51,122 nt of DNA from Eubacterium sp. (GCA_017430325.1 JAFRNE010000031.1:1-51122); one strand, 5' to 3'. Positions 34,091-43,400 are shown, counted from the first letter of the stretch. Numbers and translations are program-made. Notes: generated from the letters alone by a model not told the origin.

Positions 34091-35138
34091 GAAGAGAACA
34101 TTTAATAAACAGCTTCTTATTCCACTCGTAGCAATCATTGCGCTTGCTTTATTTAATCTTATTAACGATCCGTCATTCTTCAAGATCACCACAGCTACAA
34201 ACGTGGATGGTCAGAAAATACTTCTCGGAAACCCGATCACGATCCTTGATAACGGATCCGAGCTGGCAATCCTTGCAATAGGAATGACACTCGTAACAGC
34301 GGCTTCCGGCGGACAGGATATTTCCGTTGGCGCAGCCATAGCAATCTCAGGATCGGTTATGCTGAGAGTCCTTTGCGGAAAAGGCGGAGAATCCAGCACT
34401 TTACAGGCGCCTATCATCGTAGCCTTCCTTATCGCAGTTGTTGTTTCAATGCTCTTCGGCGCATTTAACGGTGTACTCGTTGCCTACTTTAAAATACAGC
34501 CGATGGTCGCGACGCTGATACTTTTCACGGCCGGTCGAAATATAGCGGCTTGGATAAATGACAACCACCTTCCTGTAATTAAGGATAAATCCTTCACATA
34601 CTTTGGTGGTTTCCTTCCGGGGATTCCTATTCCTACGCCGTTCCTTATAGCGGTCCTGTGTATGATAGTCATAGCTTTGGTACTGAAGTTTACCACACTC
34701 GGACTATATACTCAGTCGGTTGGTATTAATGAGAACTCATCAAAGCTTAATGGTGTCAGACCACAGTTTGTTAAGTTCCTTACCTTTGTTATCCTCGGCA
34801 TCTGTGTTGCAGTTGTAGCACTTATCAAGGTCAGCCGTATCAGTTCTATCAACTATTCGGTTATAGCTAAGGATATAGAGATGGATGCGATCCTTGCGGT
34901 TGCACTTGGAGGAAACTCACTTGCCGGCGGTAAATTCAGCATGGCGGCATCAATACTTGGTGCATACATCATCCAGTTCCTTACAACAACACTTTACAAG
35001 CTCCAGGTTAATTCGGATGCGCTTCCGGCTTACAAGGCGATAGTTGTAATCACTCTGGTTGTAATCAGTTCACCGGCAGTAAGAGAGAAGACAGCAGCAC
35101 TCAAGCTTAAGCTTGCTAAGAAGAAGGAGGCGAAATAG
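34083..35138 (+). CDS. Sugar ABC importer permease, YtfT-like (351 aa, TTG start)
   Basis: A CUT2 permease with about 8-10 membrane segments; the diagnostic loop ILAIGMTLVTAASGGQDISVG is present, as are GGNSLAGGKF and the C-terminal LKLKLAKKK. TTG 34083 sits 5 bases behind GGGAGGTGAG and overlaps the ATPase stop; the earlier ATG 34050 is far inside the ATPase gene with no RBS. Two different permeases are encoded, as in the E. coli ytfQRT-yjfF galactofuranose importer, so the channel is a heterodimer. Confidence 0.88.
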   Translation: MTRKRTFNKQLLIPLVAIIALALFNLINDPSFFKITTATNVDGQKILLGNPITILDNGSELAILAIGMTLVTAASGGQDISVGAAIAISGSVMLRVLCGKGGESSTLQAPIIVAFLIAVVVSMLFGAFNGVLVAYFKIQPMVATLILFTAGRNIAAWINDNHLPVIKDKSFTYFGGFLPGIPIPTPFLIAVLCMIVIALVLKFTTLGLYTQSVGINENSSKLNGVRPQFVKFLTFVILGICVAVVALIKVSRISSINYSVIAKDIEMDAILAVALGGNSLAGGKFSMAASILGAYIIQFLTTTLYKLQVNSDALPAYKAIVVITLVVISSPAVREKTAALKLKLAKKKEAK

Positions 35139-35139
35139 T

Positions 35140-36192
35140 ATGGACGAACAGATGAAAAAAAGTCCCGGCAAATTCAAGACATGGTTCGCCGGAACAAGCG
35201 ACACGAATCTCCTTCTTACAATAACAATAGTTGTATTTGTGCTTATGTACTCAAGCGCAATCATATTCCAGGGTGAAGGCTTCCTGAAACCACAGACCTT
35301 CCTCAATATCCTGAATCAGAATTCACCGCTTATAATCACGGCGATCGGACTCAGTATAGTAATGATAAATGGCGGAATCGATATCTCCGTTGGTGGTGTT
35401 GTAGCTCTTGTAAGTATGAGCTGTGCAGTTTATCTGGATTATCATCACGGAAGCGTTATCGGTGCCATCGCTATCGCTCTTGGAATCGGACTTGCATTCG
35501 GACTTGTTCAGGGCTTCCTTGTGGCATATCTCGGAATACAGCCATTTATCGTAACTCTGGCCGGAATGTTCTTCGCCAGAGGTATGACAACCATAGTTCA
35601 TACAAAGTCATTTAACGTTAAGAATCAGGACTTTAGGGATCTTGCAGAAACCAGGATCATCATTCCGGGTCTCGGATCAACAAACAGCAAAGGCAGATAT
35701 ATCGATGCCAAAATTGAGATCGGTGTTATCGTAGCACTCGTGCTGGTAATATTCTTCTTCATGCTGCTCAGATGGTCAAAGCTTGGAAGAAGCTTCTACG
35801 CAGTAGGCGGAAACAGCCAGAGCGCACTTATGCTCGGTATAAATGTTAAGAGGACAAAGTTCCTTTCGCATGTTATCTGCGGCGTTCTTGCAGGTATCGC
35901 AGGCTTTGTTTACTTCATGCATGTAGGTTCAGGTTCAGCTTCTCATGCGAGCGGTATGGAAATGAACGCCATCGCCTCGTCGATCATAGGCGGTACGATG
36001 CTTACCGGTGGTGTAGGTAATCCTATAGGAACCTTCTTCGGTGTTCTCTCACTTGCAACTATCCAGAATATCGTTGCATCTGCAGGACTTGATGAAGCAT
36101 GGTGGACAGGAATCACTATAGCAGCTATGCTCTGTCTCTTCCTTATCGTTCAGTCTGTACTTATCGCAATGAAGAAGAAGGCTATGAAGTAA
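35140..36192 (+). CDS. Sugar ABC importer permease, YjfF-like (350 aa)
   Basis: Second CUT2 permease: AIGLSIVMINGGIDISVGGVVAL, FARGMTTIVH and the GGNSQSALMLGINVKRTKF region follow YjfF. A longer soluble loop (about 170-200, DLAETRIIIPGLGSTNSKGRY) separates membrane segments. AAGGAGG lies 8 bases before ATG 35140; the intergenic distance to the previous stop is one base. Together with YtfR-like and YtfT-like subunits it completes the importer. Confidence 0.92.
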   Translation: MDEQMKKSPGKFKTWFAGTSDTNLLLTITIVVFVLMYSSAIIFQGEGFLKPQTFLNILNQNSPLIITAIGLSIVMINGGIDISVGGVVALVSMSCAVYLDYHHGSVIGAIAIALGIGLAFGLVQGFLVAYLGIQPFIVTLAGMFFARGMTTIVHTKSFNVKNQDFRDLAETRIIIPGLGSTNSKGRYIDAKIEIGVIVALVLVIFFFMLLRWSKLGRSFYAVGGNSQSALMLGINVKRTKFLSHVICGVLAGIAGFVYFMHVGSGSASHASGMEMNAIASSIIGGTMLTGGVGNPIGTFFGVLSLATIQNIVASAGLDEAWWTGITIAAMLCLFLIVQSVLIAMKKKAMK

Positions 36193-36330
36193 GCTGCTGC
36201 TGATAAATATTCTCCGGACGACCTCGGTCTGATGTGGGAATGACGAATAATCAAAGAAAATATCACTGATTTATAAGATGGTTTAAACCTAAGTCAGGTG
36301 ATAAGATCATATTATAACAAGCATGACACA

Positions 36331-36354
36331 TATAATCTGACGTGTTCATGTCAG
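36331..36354 (+). promoter_or_regulatory. Candidate promoter and dyad before the transaldolase gene
   Basis: TATAAT (36331-36336) without a good -35, followed by a dyad CTGAC (36337-36341), 8 bases, GTCAG (36350-36354) over the expected start point. GTGATA at 36298-36303 lies 33 bp ahead of the -10. This suggests a separate, regulated promoter for the two catabolic genes. Initiation from here is an inference. Confidence 0.4.
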
Positions 36355-36387
36355 TTTATCAAATATGACGAATGGAGTGAAAATACA

Positions 36388-37041
36388 ATGAAATTTTTTA
36401 TTGACACAGCAAATGTTGACGACATCAGAAAAGCAAATGATATGGGTGTTATCTGCGGAGTAACAACAAACCCTTCCCTTATCGCAAAAGAAGGCAGAGA
36501 CTTCACAGAGGTTATCAAGGAGATCACATCCATAGTTGACGGCCCGATCAGCGGCGAGGTTAAAGCAACAACTGTTGACGCTGAGGGCATGATAAAGGAA
36601 GGCAGAGAGATAGCTGCCATCCATCCGAATATGATAGTTAAGATACCTATGACAGTTGAAGGACTTAAGGCTGTTAAGGTGCTTTCAAAGGAAGGCATCA
36701 AGACAAACGTAACCCTTATCTTCTCAGCTAATCAGGCTCTTCTTGCAGCAAGGGCAGGCGCAACCTATGTTTCACCTTTCCTCGGAAGACTTGATGACAT
36801 CAGCTCACCTGGTATCGAGCTTATCGAAAATATCGTTCAGATATTCGGAAACTATGATATTTCTACAGAGATCATCGCAGCAAGTATCAGAAATACAGTA
36901 CACGTAACAGAGTGTGCTCTTGCGGGCGCTGATATCGCTACCGTTCCTTACGCAGTCATCGAGCAGATGACCAAGCATCCTCTTACAGATCAGGGAATCG
37001 TAAAGTTCCAGGAGGATTACAGGAAGGTATTTGGAGACTAG
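36388..37041 (+). CDS. Small transaldolase / fructose-6-phosphate aldolase type (217 aa)
   Basis: Class I aldolase of the short transaldolase (TalC/FSA) family. [32 protein letters not shown] and the Schiff-base lysine K85 in MIVKIPMT are typical; [32 protein letters not shown] follows the family closely. Probably transfers dihydroxyacetone units between pentose-phosphate intermediates, and so links pentose catabolism to glycolysis. ATG 36388 has GGAGTG ahead; the in-frame upstream extension has no RBS. It precedes the isomerase gene by 105 bases. Confidence 0.92.
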   Translation: MKFFIDTANVDDIRKANDMGVICGVTTNPSLIAKEGRDFTEVIKEITSIVDGPISGEVKATTVDAEGMIKEGREIAAIHPNMIVKIPMTVEGLKAVKVLSKEGIKTNVTLIFSANQALLAARAGATYVSPFLGRLDDISSPGIELIENIVQIFGNYDISTEIIAASIRNTVHVTECALAGADIATVPYAVIEQMTKHPLTDQGIVKFQEDYRKVFGD

Positions 37042-37052
37042 ATTATTATGTA

Positions 37053-37089
37053 CAGGTCGCGGGCTGCGTACTCTGCGGTCTGCGGCCTG
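37053..37089 (+). other. GC-rich hairpin between transaldolase and isomerase genes
   Basis: CAGGTCGC (37053-37060) pairs with GCGGCCTG (37082-37089) with one G-U pair; the 21-base loop is itself GC-rich. TGTGTTCTTTT follows, so this may be a weak terminator or attenuator ahead of the isomerase gene. Confidence 0.45.
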
Positions 37090-37146
37090 GTGTGTTCTTT
37101 TGGGGCGTCCCGGAGAACTTATATAACGATGGGAGGAAATTAAAAC

Positions 37147-38628
37147 ATGGAGAATATGCCGGTAGTTAAGCTTGGTATAGTAGCGGTTTCAAGAGACTGC
37201 TTCCCGATGAGCCTGTCTATACAGAGAAGGGAAGCTGTAGTTGCTGAATATACAAAGACTTACGGAGAAATATATAACTGCCAGACAACAGTTGAGAATG
37301 AGATCGATATGAGAAAGGCCCTGGCTGAGGTTAATGCAGCAGGCTGTAATGCACTTGTTGTATTTCTCGGAAACTTCGGACCTGAATCAAGCGAGATACT
37401 TCTCGTTAAGGAATTCTGTGGACCTGCTATGGTAGTTGCTGCAGCAGAGGAAGCAGGAGACAGACTCTGTGATGACAGAGGCGATGCATACTGTGGTATG
37501 CTCAATGCAAGCTACAATCTCTATCTCAGAAATCTCAAGGCTTATATCCCTGAGTATCCGGTTGGAACAGCTTCTGAGATAGCTGATATGATAAATGATT
37601 TCAAGACCATTGCAAGAGCAAAGATAGCTCTCAGCAACCTGAAGATCATAAGCTTCGGTCCAAGACCTCAGGACTTCCTTGCATGTAATGCTCCTATCAA
37701 GCAGCTTTACAATATGGGTATTGAGATCGAAGAGAACTCTGAGCTGGATCTTTTTGAAGCCTTCAACAAGCATGCTGATGATCCTCGTATCGATGACGTT
37801 GTTGCAGATATGGCAGCAGAGCTCGGAAACGGCAATAAGAAGCCTGAAGTATTAAAGAAGCTTGCTCAGTATGAACTTACACTTCTTGACTGGATAGAGG
37901 CTCACAAGGGCAGCAGAGAGTTCACTATAATCGCAGGAAAATGCTGGCCTGCATTCCAGACTCAGTTTGGTTTCGTTCCTTGCTATGTAAACAGCCGTCT
38001 TGCCGCAAGAGGCATCCCTGTTTCCTGCGAGGTTGATATTTACGGTGCTCTTTCAGAGTACATCGGACAGCTTGTCAGTGACGATGCTGTTACACTTCTT
38101 GACATCAACAATTCTGTTCCTAAGGATATGTTTGATGAAGAGATCAAGGGTAAGTTTGATTATGATTATACTATCAAGGACGTATTTATGGGCTTCCATT
38201 GCGGAAATACATGTACGACAAAGCTTGCTTTCCATGAGATGAAGAACCAGAAGATCATGGCTAGAACACTTCCTGAGGAGGTTACAAACGGTACTCTCGA
38301 GGGTGATCTTATTCCTGGTCATGCTACAGTTTACAGAATTCAGAGCACCTCTGATGCCAAGCTTCGTGCTTACGTTGCAGAGGGCGAGATCCTTCCTGTA
38401 AGAACTCGTTCATTCGGCGGAATCGGTATCTTCGCTATTCCTGAGATGGGACGCTTCTACAGACACGTTCTTGTTGAGAAGAACTATCCTCACCATGCAG
38501 CGATCACCTTCCATCATAACGGAAGACTGCTCTTCGAGGTATTTAAGTTTATCGGTGTTCAGCTTGATGAGATAGAGTACAACCGTCCGAAGGGAGTCAG
38601 ATATCCATCTGAGAATCCATTTGCTTAA
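37147..38628 (+). CDS. FucI/AraA-superfamily sugar isomerase, probable arabinose isomerase (493 aa)
   Basis: An aldose-ketose isomerase of the L-fucose/L-arabinose isomerase superfamily (COG2407 type), shorter than FucI (about 590 aa) and close in length to AraA. The C-terminal part (GHATVYRIQSTSDAKLRAYV, FRHVLVEKNYPHHAAI-like segment) matches the FucI C-terminal domain. Glu and Asp metal ligands are expected in the CEVDIYGALSEY and DINNS regions. With kinase, transaldolase and a furanose importer nearby, L-arabinose to L-ribulose is the best guess; L-fucose remains possible. GGGAGG precedes ATG. A ribulose-phosphate epimerase is not in the window. Confidence 0.82.
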   Translation: MENMPVVKLGIVAVSRDCFPMSLSIQRREAVVAEYTKTYGEIYNCQTTVENEIDMRKALAEVNAAGCNALVVFLGNFGPESSEILLVKEFCGPAMVVAAAEEAGDRLCDDRGDAYCGMLNASYNLYLRNLKAYIPEYPVGTASEIADMINDFKTIARAKIALSNLKIISFGPRPQDFLACNAPIKQLYNMGIEIEENSELDLFEAFNKHADDPRIDDVVADMAAELGNGNKKPEVLKKLAQYELTLLDWIEAHKGSREFTIIAGKCWPAFQTQFGFVPCYVNSRLAARGIPVSCEVDIYGALSEYIGQLVSDDAVTLLDINNSVPKDMFDEEIKGKFDYDYTIKDVFMGFHCGNTCTTKLAFHEMKNQKIMARTLPEEVTNGTLEGDLIPGHATVYRIQSTSDAKLRAYVAEGEILPVRTRSFGGIGIFAIPEMGRFYRHVLVEKNYPHHAAITFHHNGRLLFEVFKFIGVQLDEIEYNRPKGVRYPSENPFA

Positions 38629-38748
38629 TTAAGTATGTTATTTCCGGCGGACGATTCGTTTGGCGGAGTGAACTGATAGTTGTGGAATTGCGCACCGCAT
38701 CTATCGGTTATAAATACATATTCCTCTTCGTTTGGGGTTAAAAATGAA

Positions 38749-38782
38749 GTCCGCAGGTTAAGGCCTGCGGACATTCTTTTTG
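38749..38782 (+). terminator. Terminator of the pentose locus
   Basis: GTCCGCAGG (38749-38757) pairs perfectly with CCTGCGGAC (38764-38772), followed by ATTCTTTTT. The 120 bases between the isomerase stop and this stem hold only a weak hairpin (38670-38708) and no gene. Confidence 0.85.
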
Positions 38783-38875
38783 AAATTTTAATGTCGATGA
38801 TAGGATCCTTAAGATATCTCATGACTTATACATTATATCACTTTTGTCATAAGTTTTGCAAAAATAATGTATATC

Positions 38876-38889
38876 ATTTGACATCAAAT
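38876..38889. promoter_or_regulatory. FabT-like palindrome over the -35 of the ACP gene
   Basis: ATTTGA-CA-TCAAAT is a perfect inverted repeat. FabT sites of streptococci use the same TTTGA/TCAAA half-sites with one more central base. It overlaps TTGACA (38878-38883), so a bound regulator would block the promoter. Confidence 0.5.
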
Positions 38890-38906
38890 AAAGGCTGTTG
38901 TAATGT
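38878..38906 (+). promoter_or_regulatory. Promoter of the ACP-thioesterase unit
   Basis: TTGACA (38878-38883), 17 bp, TAATGT (38901-38906). The -35 is perfect, the -10 weaker. The start would lie about 30 bases before the ACP ATG. Confidence 0.6.
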
Positions 38907-38940
38907 AAGAAAAGAGAGAGACAAAAAGGAGAGACTGGCT

Positions 38941-39177
38941 ATGATATTTGAAAAACTTACAAAAATAATGGCTGAACAGCTTGGGGTTCAGCAGCAGGAT
39001 ATTTCCATGGATACGCTGCTCAGAGATGATCTTGCAGTTGATTCTCTGGATCTTTACAACCTCGGTATGGTGCTTGAGGAGGAGTTCAATATTGAGCTTC
39101 CTCAGGATGAGATGAATGACATCGAGACTGTTGAGGATATCGTTAAGATGCTTAAAGAGCAGGGCGTTGAGGAATAA
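38941..39177 (+). CDS. Acyl carrier protein (78 aa)
   Basis: A small acidic four-helix protein with the phosphopantetheine site Ser35 in DDLAVDSLDLYNLGMVLEEEF. The residues around the serine read VDSLDL instead of the ADSLDT/ADSLDVVEL usual for the fatty-acid-synthesis ACP. ATG 38941 has AAGGAGAG ahead; an in-frame upstream extension to 38680 crosses a terminator. It stands next to an acyl-ACP thioesterase instead of fab genes, so it may be a dedicated ACP serving product release. Confidence 0.92.
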   Translation: MIFEKLTKIMAEQLGVQQQDISMDTLLRDDLAVDSLDLYNLGMVLEEEFNIELPQDEMNDIETVEDIVKMLKEQGVEE

Positions 39178-39235
39178 TCTGCGCATGAAAATGGTTGCAT
39201 GAATGTGTGTGACTGCGGCTGGGTAGGATAAAAAA

Positions 39236-39961
39236 ATGTACGAATTTGAATCAAGAGTAAGATATAGTGAACTGGCTGAGGACAAAGAGCTCAGCCTTGT
39301 TTCTATCATAAATTATTTTCAGGACTGCTGCACCTTTGAGGCGGAGGAGCATGAGGTTGGCCTTCAGTATCATGATGAGAATCATACAGCATGGATGCTT
39401 ATCAACTGGCATATCAAGATCAACAGGCGGCCGGATTTCAATGAAAATATACACGTGAAGACCTGGGCTATAGGCTTCAGGCATTTCCTCGGAGAACGTA
39501 ATTTCACTATTAAGGCGGACGATGGAGAGCTGTTGGTATATGCATACTCGAAGTGGGCTTACGTAAATACGCTTGCCGGTGTTCCGGAGAAGAGCATACC
39601 GCAGGAGGAGCTTGATGCTTACGGAATCGTTGAACCGCTTCAGGCTGAGTTCAGGAGGGACAAGATAAAGCTTCCTGAGGACATGACAGCAGTTGAACCT
39701 ATCACGGTCACCGCCGGTAATCTGGACACCAATCATCATGTAAATAATGCAGAGTATGTTGGCCTTGCACTTTCTGCAGTGAGCAGTTACCTGAATGCGG
39801 TACCAAGTTCTGTATCTGAGATTAGAGTCGAGTATAAGCTTCAGTCGGTGCTGGGGGATGTCATTTATCCTTTTGTCAGTGTGAAGGATGATATCATTTA
39901 TGTTGTTCTCAGAGATGCGGACGGCAACTCAAAACTTATTTCTGAGCTTGTGATCGGATAA
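39236..39961 (+). CDS. Acyl-ACP thioesterase (241 aa)
   Basis: Two tandem hot-dog folds of the PF01643 family. The first half has YSELAEDKELSLVSIINYFQDCCTFEAE and HTAWMLINWHIKINRRP; the second carries the catalytic motif GNLDTNHHVNNAEYV, with the Asn and His expected in FatA/FatB-like enzymes. It hydrolyses acyl-ACP to free fatty acid. It lies 58 bases behind the ACP gene without a terminator, with GGTAGGA as RBS. Chain-length preference cannot be read from the sequence. Confidence 0.9.
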   Translation: MYEFESRVRYSELAEDKELSLVSIINYFQDCCTFEAEEHEVGLQYHDENHTAWMLINWHIKINRRPDFNENIHVKTWAIGFRHFLGERNFTIKADDGELLVYAYSKWAYVNTLAGVPEKSIPQEELDAYGIVEPLQAEFRRDKIKLPEDMTAVEPITVTAGNLDTNHHVNNAEYVGLALSAVSSYLNAVPSSVSEIRVEYKLQSVLGDVIYPFVSVKDDIIYVVLRDADGNSKLISELVIG

Positions 39962-39984
39962 TAGGGGATTTTATCACGAGTTTG

Positions 39985-39993
39985 TGGTATAAT
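39985..39993 (+). promoter_or_regulatory. Extended -10 promoter before the DUF3592-like gene
   Basis: TGG followed by TATAAT (39988-39993) with no recognisable -35; the TGN extension compensates for that in sigma-A promoters. Confidence 0.45.
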
Positions 39994-40046
39994 AGATATG
40001 ATCTTGGATCAGTGTGAAGTAATAAATATTTTGCGGAGGGATATTT

Positions 40047-40799
40047 ATGAACAGTATGATTAAAAAAGATAATAGGGGAGCGGGCGCGGCTATGACCATT
40101 GTGTCGATCCTGGCGCTTGTCTGGATAGTTGGATCGATAGTCATGATGGTATACAGCGGAAAGACAGGAAAGATATGGCTGATGTTGATATGTCTGGGAC
40201 AGTTTTTCCTTATAATGGGTATTGTGGCAATGTTTGCAGTGCTTCGCTCAACTCAGAAGGATCTGTGGATAGATCTGGTATTTATAGTTGCCGGTATCGG
40301 ATGCCTGTATTATGGATTTATGGCTAAATTCTCATCAGGCTTCAAATACAGTAAGATGGTTGATTTTGTGCCGACCTTGATGGGAATCGTATTTGTTTCA
40401 CTGGGCTGCCTGATACTTATGATGGAAGCATCTGAAAGAAGCAGCCTCAGGAAGAAATGCACCTTCGAGGTTACAGGTAAGTGCGTTGGTCGTGATCCTC
40501 GTGGCGGCGGAAGACGTCTGGTTTACAATCCGGTATACGAGGTTGAAGTGGACGGAGTTTACTACACTCTGAATAAGAATGTATTTTCAAGAGTGGATGT
40601 ACCGAGCGAGAACGAGGAGAGAAAGCTCCTTGTTGATAAGAATGATATCGACAGACTTCGCAATGAAGAGGGTGAAAGACTGATCGACAAATACATCGAC
40701 CAGGGCCCGGATGATGCAAACTTCAAGCTGACACTGACTATCTGGGGACTTATCGCCGTAGCAGGTGTCGGAATCATCATCGCTAGGATGTTTGTGTAA
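40047..40799 (+). CDS. Membrane protein, DUF3592-like (250 aa)
   Basis: Four N-terminal hydrophobic segments (about residues 15-35, 42-65, 72-92 and 108-126), a soluble domain of about 95 residues and one C-terminal membrane segment (about 228-248). The soluble part (CTFEVTGKCVGRDPRGGGRR, NPVYEVEVDGVYYTL) looks like the DUF3592 beta-rich domain seen between membrane helices in other bacteria. No catalytic motif is seen. GGAGGG precedes ATG. The function is unknown. Confidence 0.75.
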   Translation: MNSMIKKDNRGAGAAMTIVSILALVWIVGSIVMMVYSGKTGKIWLMLICLGQFFLIMGIVAMFAVLRSTQKDLWIDLVFIVAGIGCLYYGFMAKFSSGFKYSKMVDFVPTLMGIVFVSLGCLILMMEASERSSLRKKCTFEVTGKCVGRDPRGGGRRLVYNPVYEVEVDGVYYTLNKNVFSRVDVPSENEERKLLVDKNDIDRLRNEEGERLIDKYIDQGPDDANFKLTLTIWGLIAVAGVGIIIARMFV

Positions 40800-40830
40800 A
40801 GAAATAATAGTGAGTATAAACATACAAGAG

Positions 40831-40855
40831 AGGCGTAACACAATACGCCTTTTTT
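40831..40855 (+). terminator. Terminator after the DUF3592-like gene
   Basis: AGGCGTA (40831-40837) pairs with TACGCCT (40844-40850), followed by TTTTTG. Confidence 0.75.
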
Positions 40856-40870
40856 GTTTGCTGCATAATA

Positions 40871-40900
40871 AAACCGGCTATGGATAACCATAGCCGGTTT
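40871..40900 (-). terminator. Terminator of the cellobiose phosphorylase gene
   Basis: AAACCGGCTATGG (40871-40883) pairs perfectly with CCATAGCCGGTTT (40888-40900). Read on the minus strand the stem is followed by TATTATG. It may serve both convergent transcripts. Confidence 0.75.
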
Positions 40901-40949
40901 ATATGTTTATTAACTAATGATCTGTATCATCCATCGGATGCATCAGCAA

Positions 40950-43400
40950 TTAGCCAAGAACAACCTCAACCTTGTGAGTTGCGCCATCACCAACTGTTGG
41001 GATAACGTTTCCTTCAACTGCCTTGCCATCGATTGTAAGAGACTTAACGCCCTTATTTACGTGGTTAGGATTTGAGATTGTGATCTCATATGTATCGCCA
41101 CGGAACTGACGAACTGCTGTGAAGCCGTCCCAAGCTGATGGGATAGAAGGATCAACCTTAAGTCCGTTCCAGTCAGCTACGATACCGAGGATGTACTGGC
41201 TGATAGCTACGAAGTTCCATGCAGCAGTACCTGTAAGCCATGAGTTCTTAGCCTCACCCATACGACCTGCATCCTTACCGGCAATCATCTGAGCGTATAC
41301 ATATGGCTCTGTTCTATGAAGGTCTGAAATCTCCTCGTTGAATGCAGGAGCGATTCTTGTATACCAGTCAAATGCGAGATCACCCTTTCCTGCGTAAGCA
41401 GCAGCTGCGATCATCCAAGCATTGTTGTGGCAGAATACACCGGCATTCTCCTTATATCCTGCAGGATATGTAGAGATCTCACCATATTCGATGTAATACT
41501 TTGTAAATGCAGGGTTGTTAAGAACAAGACCGTACTTGCATCCGAGACGCTCCTCGACTGCGTTAAGAACCTTCTCTGCATAGCCTTCTTCCTTGCCGAT
41601 ATCAGACATGATACCGAAGCCCTGTGGCTCGATGAAGATCTTGCCTTCTTCGTTCTCCTTAGATCCAACCTTTCTTCCGAGGTCATCATATGCTCTGATG
41701 AACCACTCGCCATCCCAGCCGGCATCCATGATGTTCTTCTTCATCTTATCTATCTCAGCCTGAGCCTTTGCAGCCTCAGCCTCGTCACCCTTGTATTTGC
41801 AAAGAGCAACATATTCAGGACCAGCATATGTGAAGAGAGTAGCAACAAATACTGACTCTGCAACATCTGAGAATCCCTTATCACCATACTTAGGTGATGT
41901 ATATGTCTGGAAGCTTTCACCAGGTGTATCTGACCAGCATGAAAGGTTCAGACAGTCGTTCCAGTCAGCTCTCATTGAAAGTGGAAGTCCGTGAGGGCCT
42001 ACGCTTCCTGCAACCTTGTAGAATGACTGATGTAAGTGATGCATCATTGACTGAGCCTTTGTCTCATCATTCTTGTAAGGTACGCTCTCGTCAAGGATTG
42101 AGTAATCGCCTGTCTCCTTGATGTAAGCTGCTGTTGAAAGGATCATCCAAAGTGGATCGTCTGAGAAGTTACCGCCGAGAGTATCATTACCCTTCTTTGT
42201 AAGTGGCTGATACTGATGGAAGCATCCACCATCCTCAAACTGTGTAGCTGCAAGATCAAGTATTCTTTCACGAGCTCTCTCAGGAATCTGATGAACGAAT
42301 CCAAGAAGATCCTGGTTAGAATCACGGAAGCCCATTCCACGTCCGATACCTGACTCGAAGTAAGAAGCTGAACGTGACATATTGAATGTTACCATACACT
42401 GATACTGATTCCAGATATTAACCATACGGTCAACCTTCTCATCAGGTGTCTTAACAGCGTATTTGCCGAGAAGCTCATCCCACATCTTCTTGTTTGCTTC
42501 GAATGCAGCATCAACCTTCTCAACTGTATCGAACTGCTTGATCATCTCATAAGCCTTAGACTTATTCATTGATCCGTCAGCGTTCCACTTATCTGTACCG
42601 TTCTCAACATAACCAAGGATAAATACAAGTTCCTTTGTATCGCCAGGGTTAAGATCGATCTTTATAGAATGTGAAGCGATTGGTGACCAACCGTCAGCCT
42701 TTGAATTCTTAGACTGATCAGCAAATACAACTTCAGGCTTATCGAAACCGTTGTAGAGACCCATGAAAGACTCTCTGTCACAGTCATAACCATCGATGTC
42801 TGAGTTTACTGTATAGAATGCGAAGTGATCACGACGCTCCTTGTACTCTGTCTTATGGAAAAGTGTTGAGCCCTCAACCTCAACTTCACCTGTGTTGAAG
42901 TTTCTCTGGAAGTTGTGCTCATCATCCTCTGCATTCCAGAGACACCACTCGAGGAATGAGAAGAGTGTGAAGGACTTCTTTGTTGTTCCTTCGTTCTTAA
43001 GGATAACCTTCTGGATCTCTCCGTTGTAGCCCTGAGGTACAAGGAATGTTACCTCTGCCTTAAGTTCATTTTTCTTACCTGTGATGATGGTATAACCCAT
43101 ACCGTGACGGCACTGATAGAAATCAAGCTCTGCCTTTACAGGAGACCAGCCAGGATTCCAAACTACGCCATCATCGTTGATGTAGAAATAACGTCCGCCG
43201 AGATCAACAGGAACGTTGTTATAACGATAACGTGTGATACGTCTGAGTCTGGCATCTTTGTAGAAATGATATCCTCCTGCTGTATTTGAAATAAGTGAGA
43301 AGAAACTCTCAGTACCGAGGTAGTTGATCCATGGGTATGGAGTTCTTGGGGAGGTGATGACATACTCCTTCTGAACGTCATCAAAGTATCCGAATTTCAT
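40950..43400 (-). CDS. cbp: Cellobiose phosphorylase, GH94 (816 aa)
   Basis: Splits cellobiose with phosphate into glucose-1-phosphate and glucose in the cytosol, saving one ATP. The N-terminus ([40 protein letters not shown]) follows the clostridial cellobiose phosphorylases almost residue by residue. The substrate segment [12 protein letters not shown] (around residue 360) and the acid/base motif ADWND (D479-D482) are intact, and the length is standard. AAAGGAAGG precedes ATG 43400. An aldose-1-epimerase-like gene lies upstream on the same strand but behind its own terminator. No cellobiose transporter lies in the window. Confidence 0.96.
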   Translation of the reverse strand: MKFGYFDDVQKEYVITSPRTPYPWINYLGTESFFSLISNTAGGYHFYKDARLRRITRYRYNNVPVDLGGRYFYINDDGVVWNPGWSPVKAELDFYQCRHGMGYTIITGKKNELKAEVTFLVPQGYNGEIQKVILKNEGTTKKSFTLFSFLEWCLWNAEDDEHNFQRNFNTGEVEVEGSTLFHKTEYKERRDHFAFYTVNSDIDGYDCDRESFMGLYNGFDKPEVVFADQSKNSKADGWSPIASHSIKIDLNPGDTKELVFILGYVENGTDKWNADGSMNKSKAYEMIKQFDTVEKVDAAFEANKKMWDELLGKYAVKTPDEKVDRMVNIWNQYQCMVTFNMSRSASYFESGIGRGMGFRDSNQDLLGFVHQIPERARERILDLAATQFEDGGCFHQYQPLTKKGNDTLGGNFSDDPLWMILSTAAYIKETGDYSILDESVPYKNDETKAQSMMHHLHQSFYKVAGSVGPHGLPLSMRADWNDCLNLSCWSDTPGESFQTYTSPKYGDKGFSDVAESVFVATLFTYAGPEYVALCKYKGDEAEAAKAQAEIDKMKKNIMDAGWDGEWFIRAYDDLGRKVGSKENEEGKIFIEPQGFGIMSDIGKEEGYAEKVLNAVEERLGCKYGLVLNNPAFTKYYIEYGEISTYPAGYKENAGVFCHNNAWMIAAAAYAGKGDLAFDWYTRIAPAFNEEISDLHRTEPYVYAQMIAGKDAGRMGEAKNSWLTGTAAWNFVAISQYILGIVADWNGLKVDPSIPSAWDGFTAVRQFRGDTYEITISNPNHVNKGVKSLTIDGKAVEGNVIPTVGDGATHKVEVVLG

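Noticed and set aside
38625..38822. Possible 65-codon minus-strand gene behind the isomerase
   Set aside because: No RBS before its start, and it contains the perfect terminator stem at 38749-38772.
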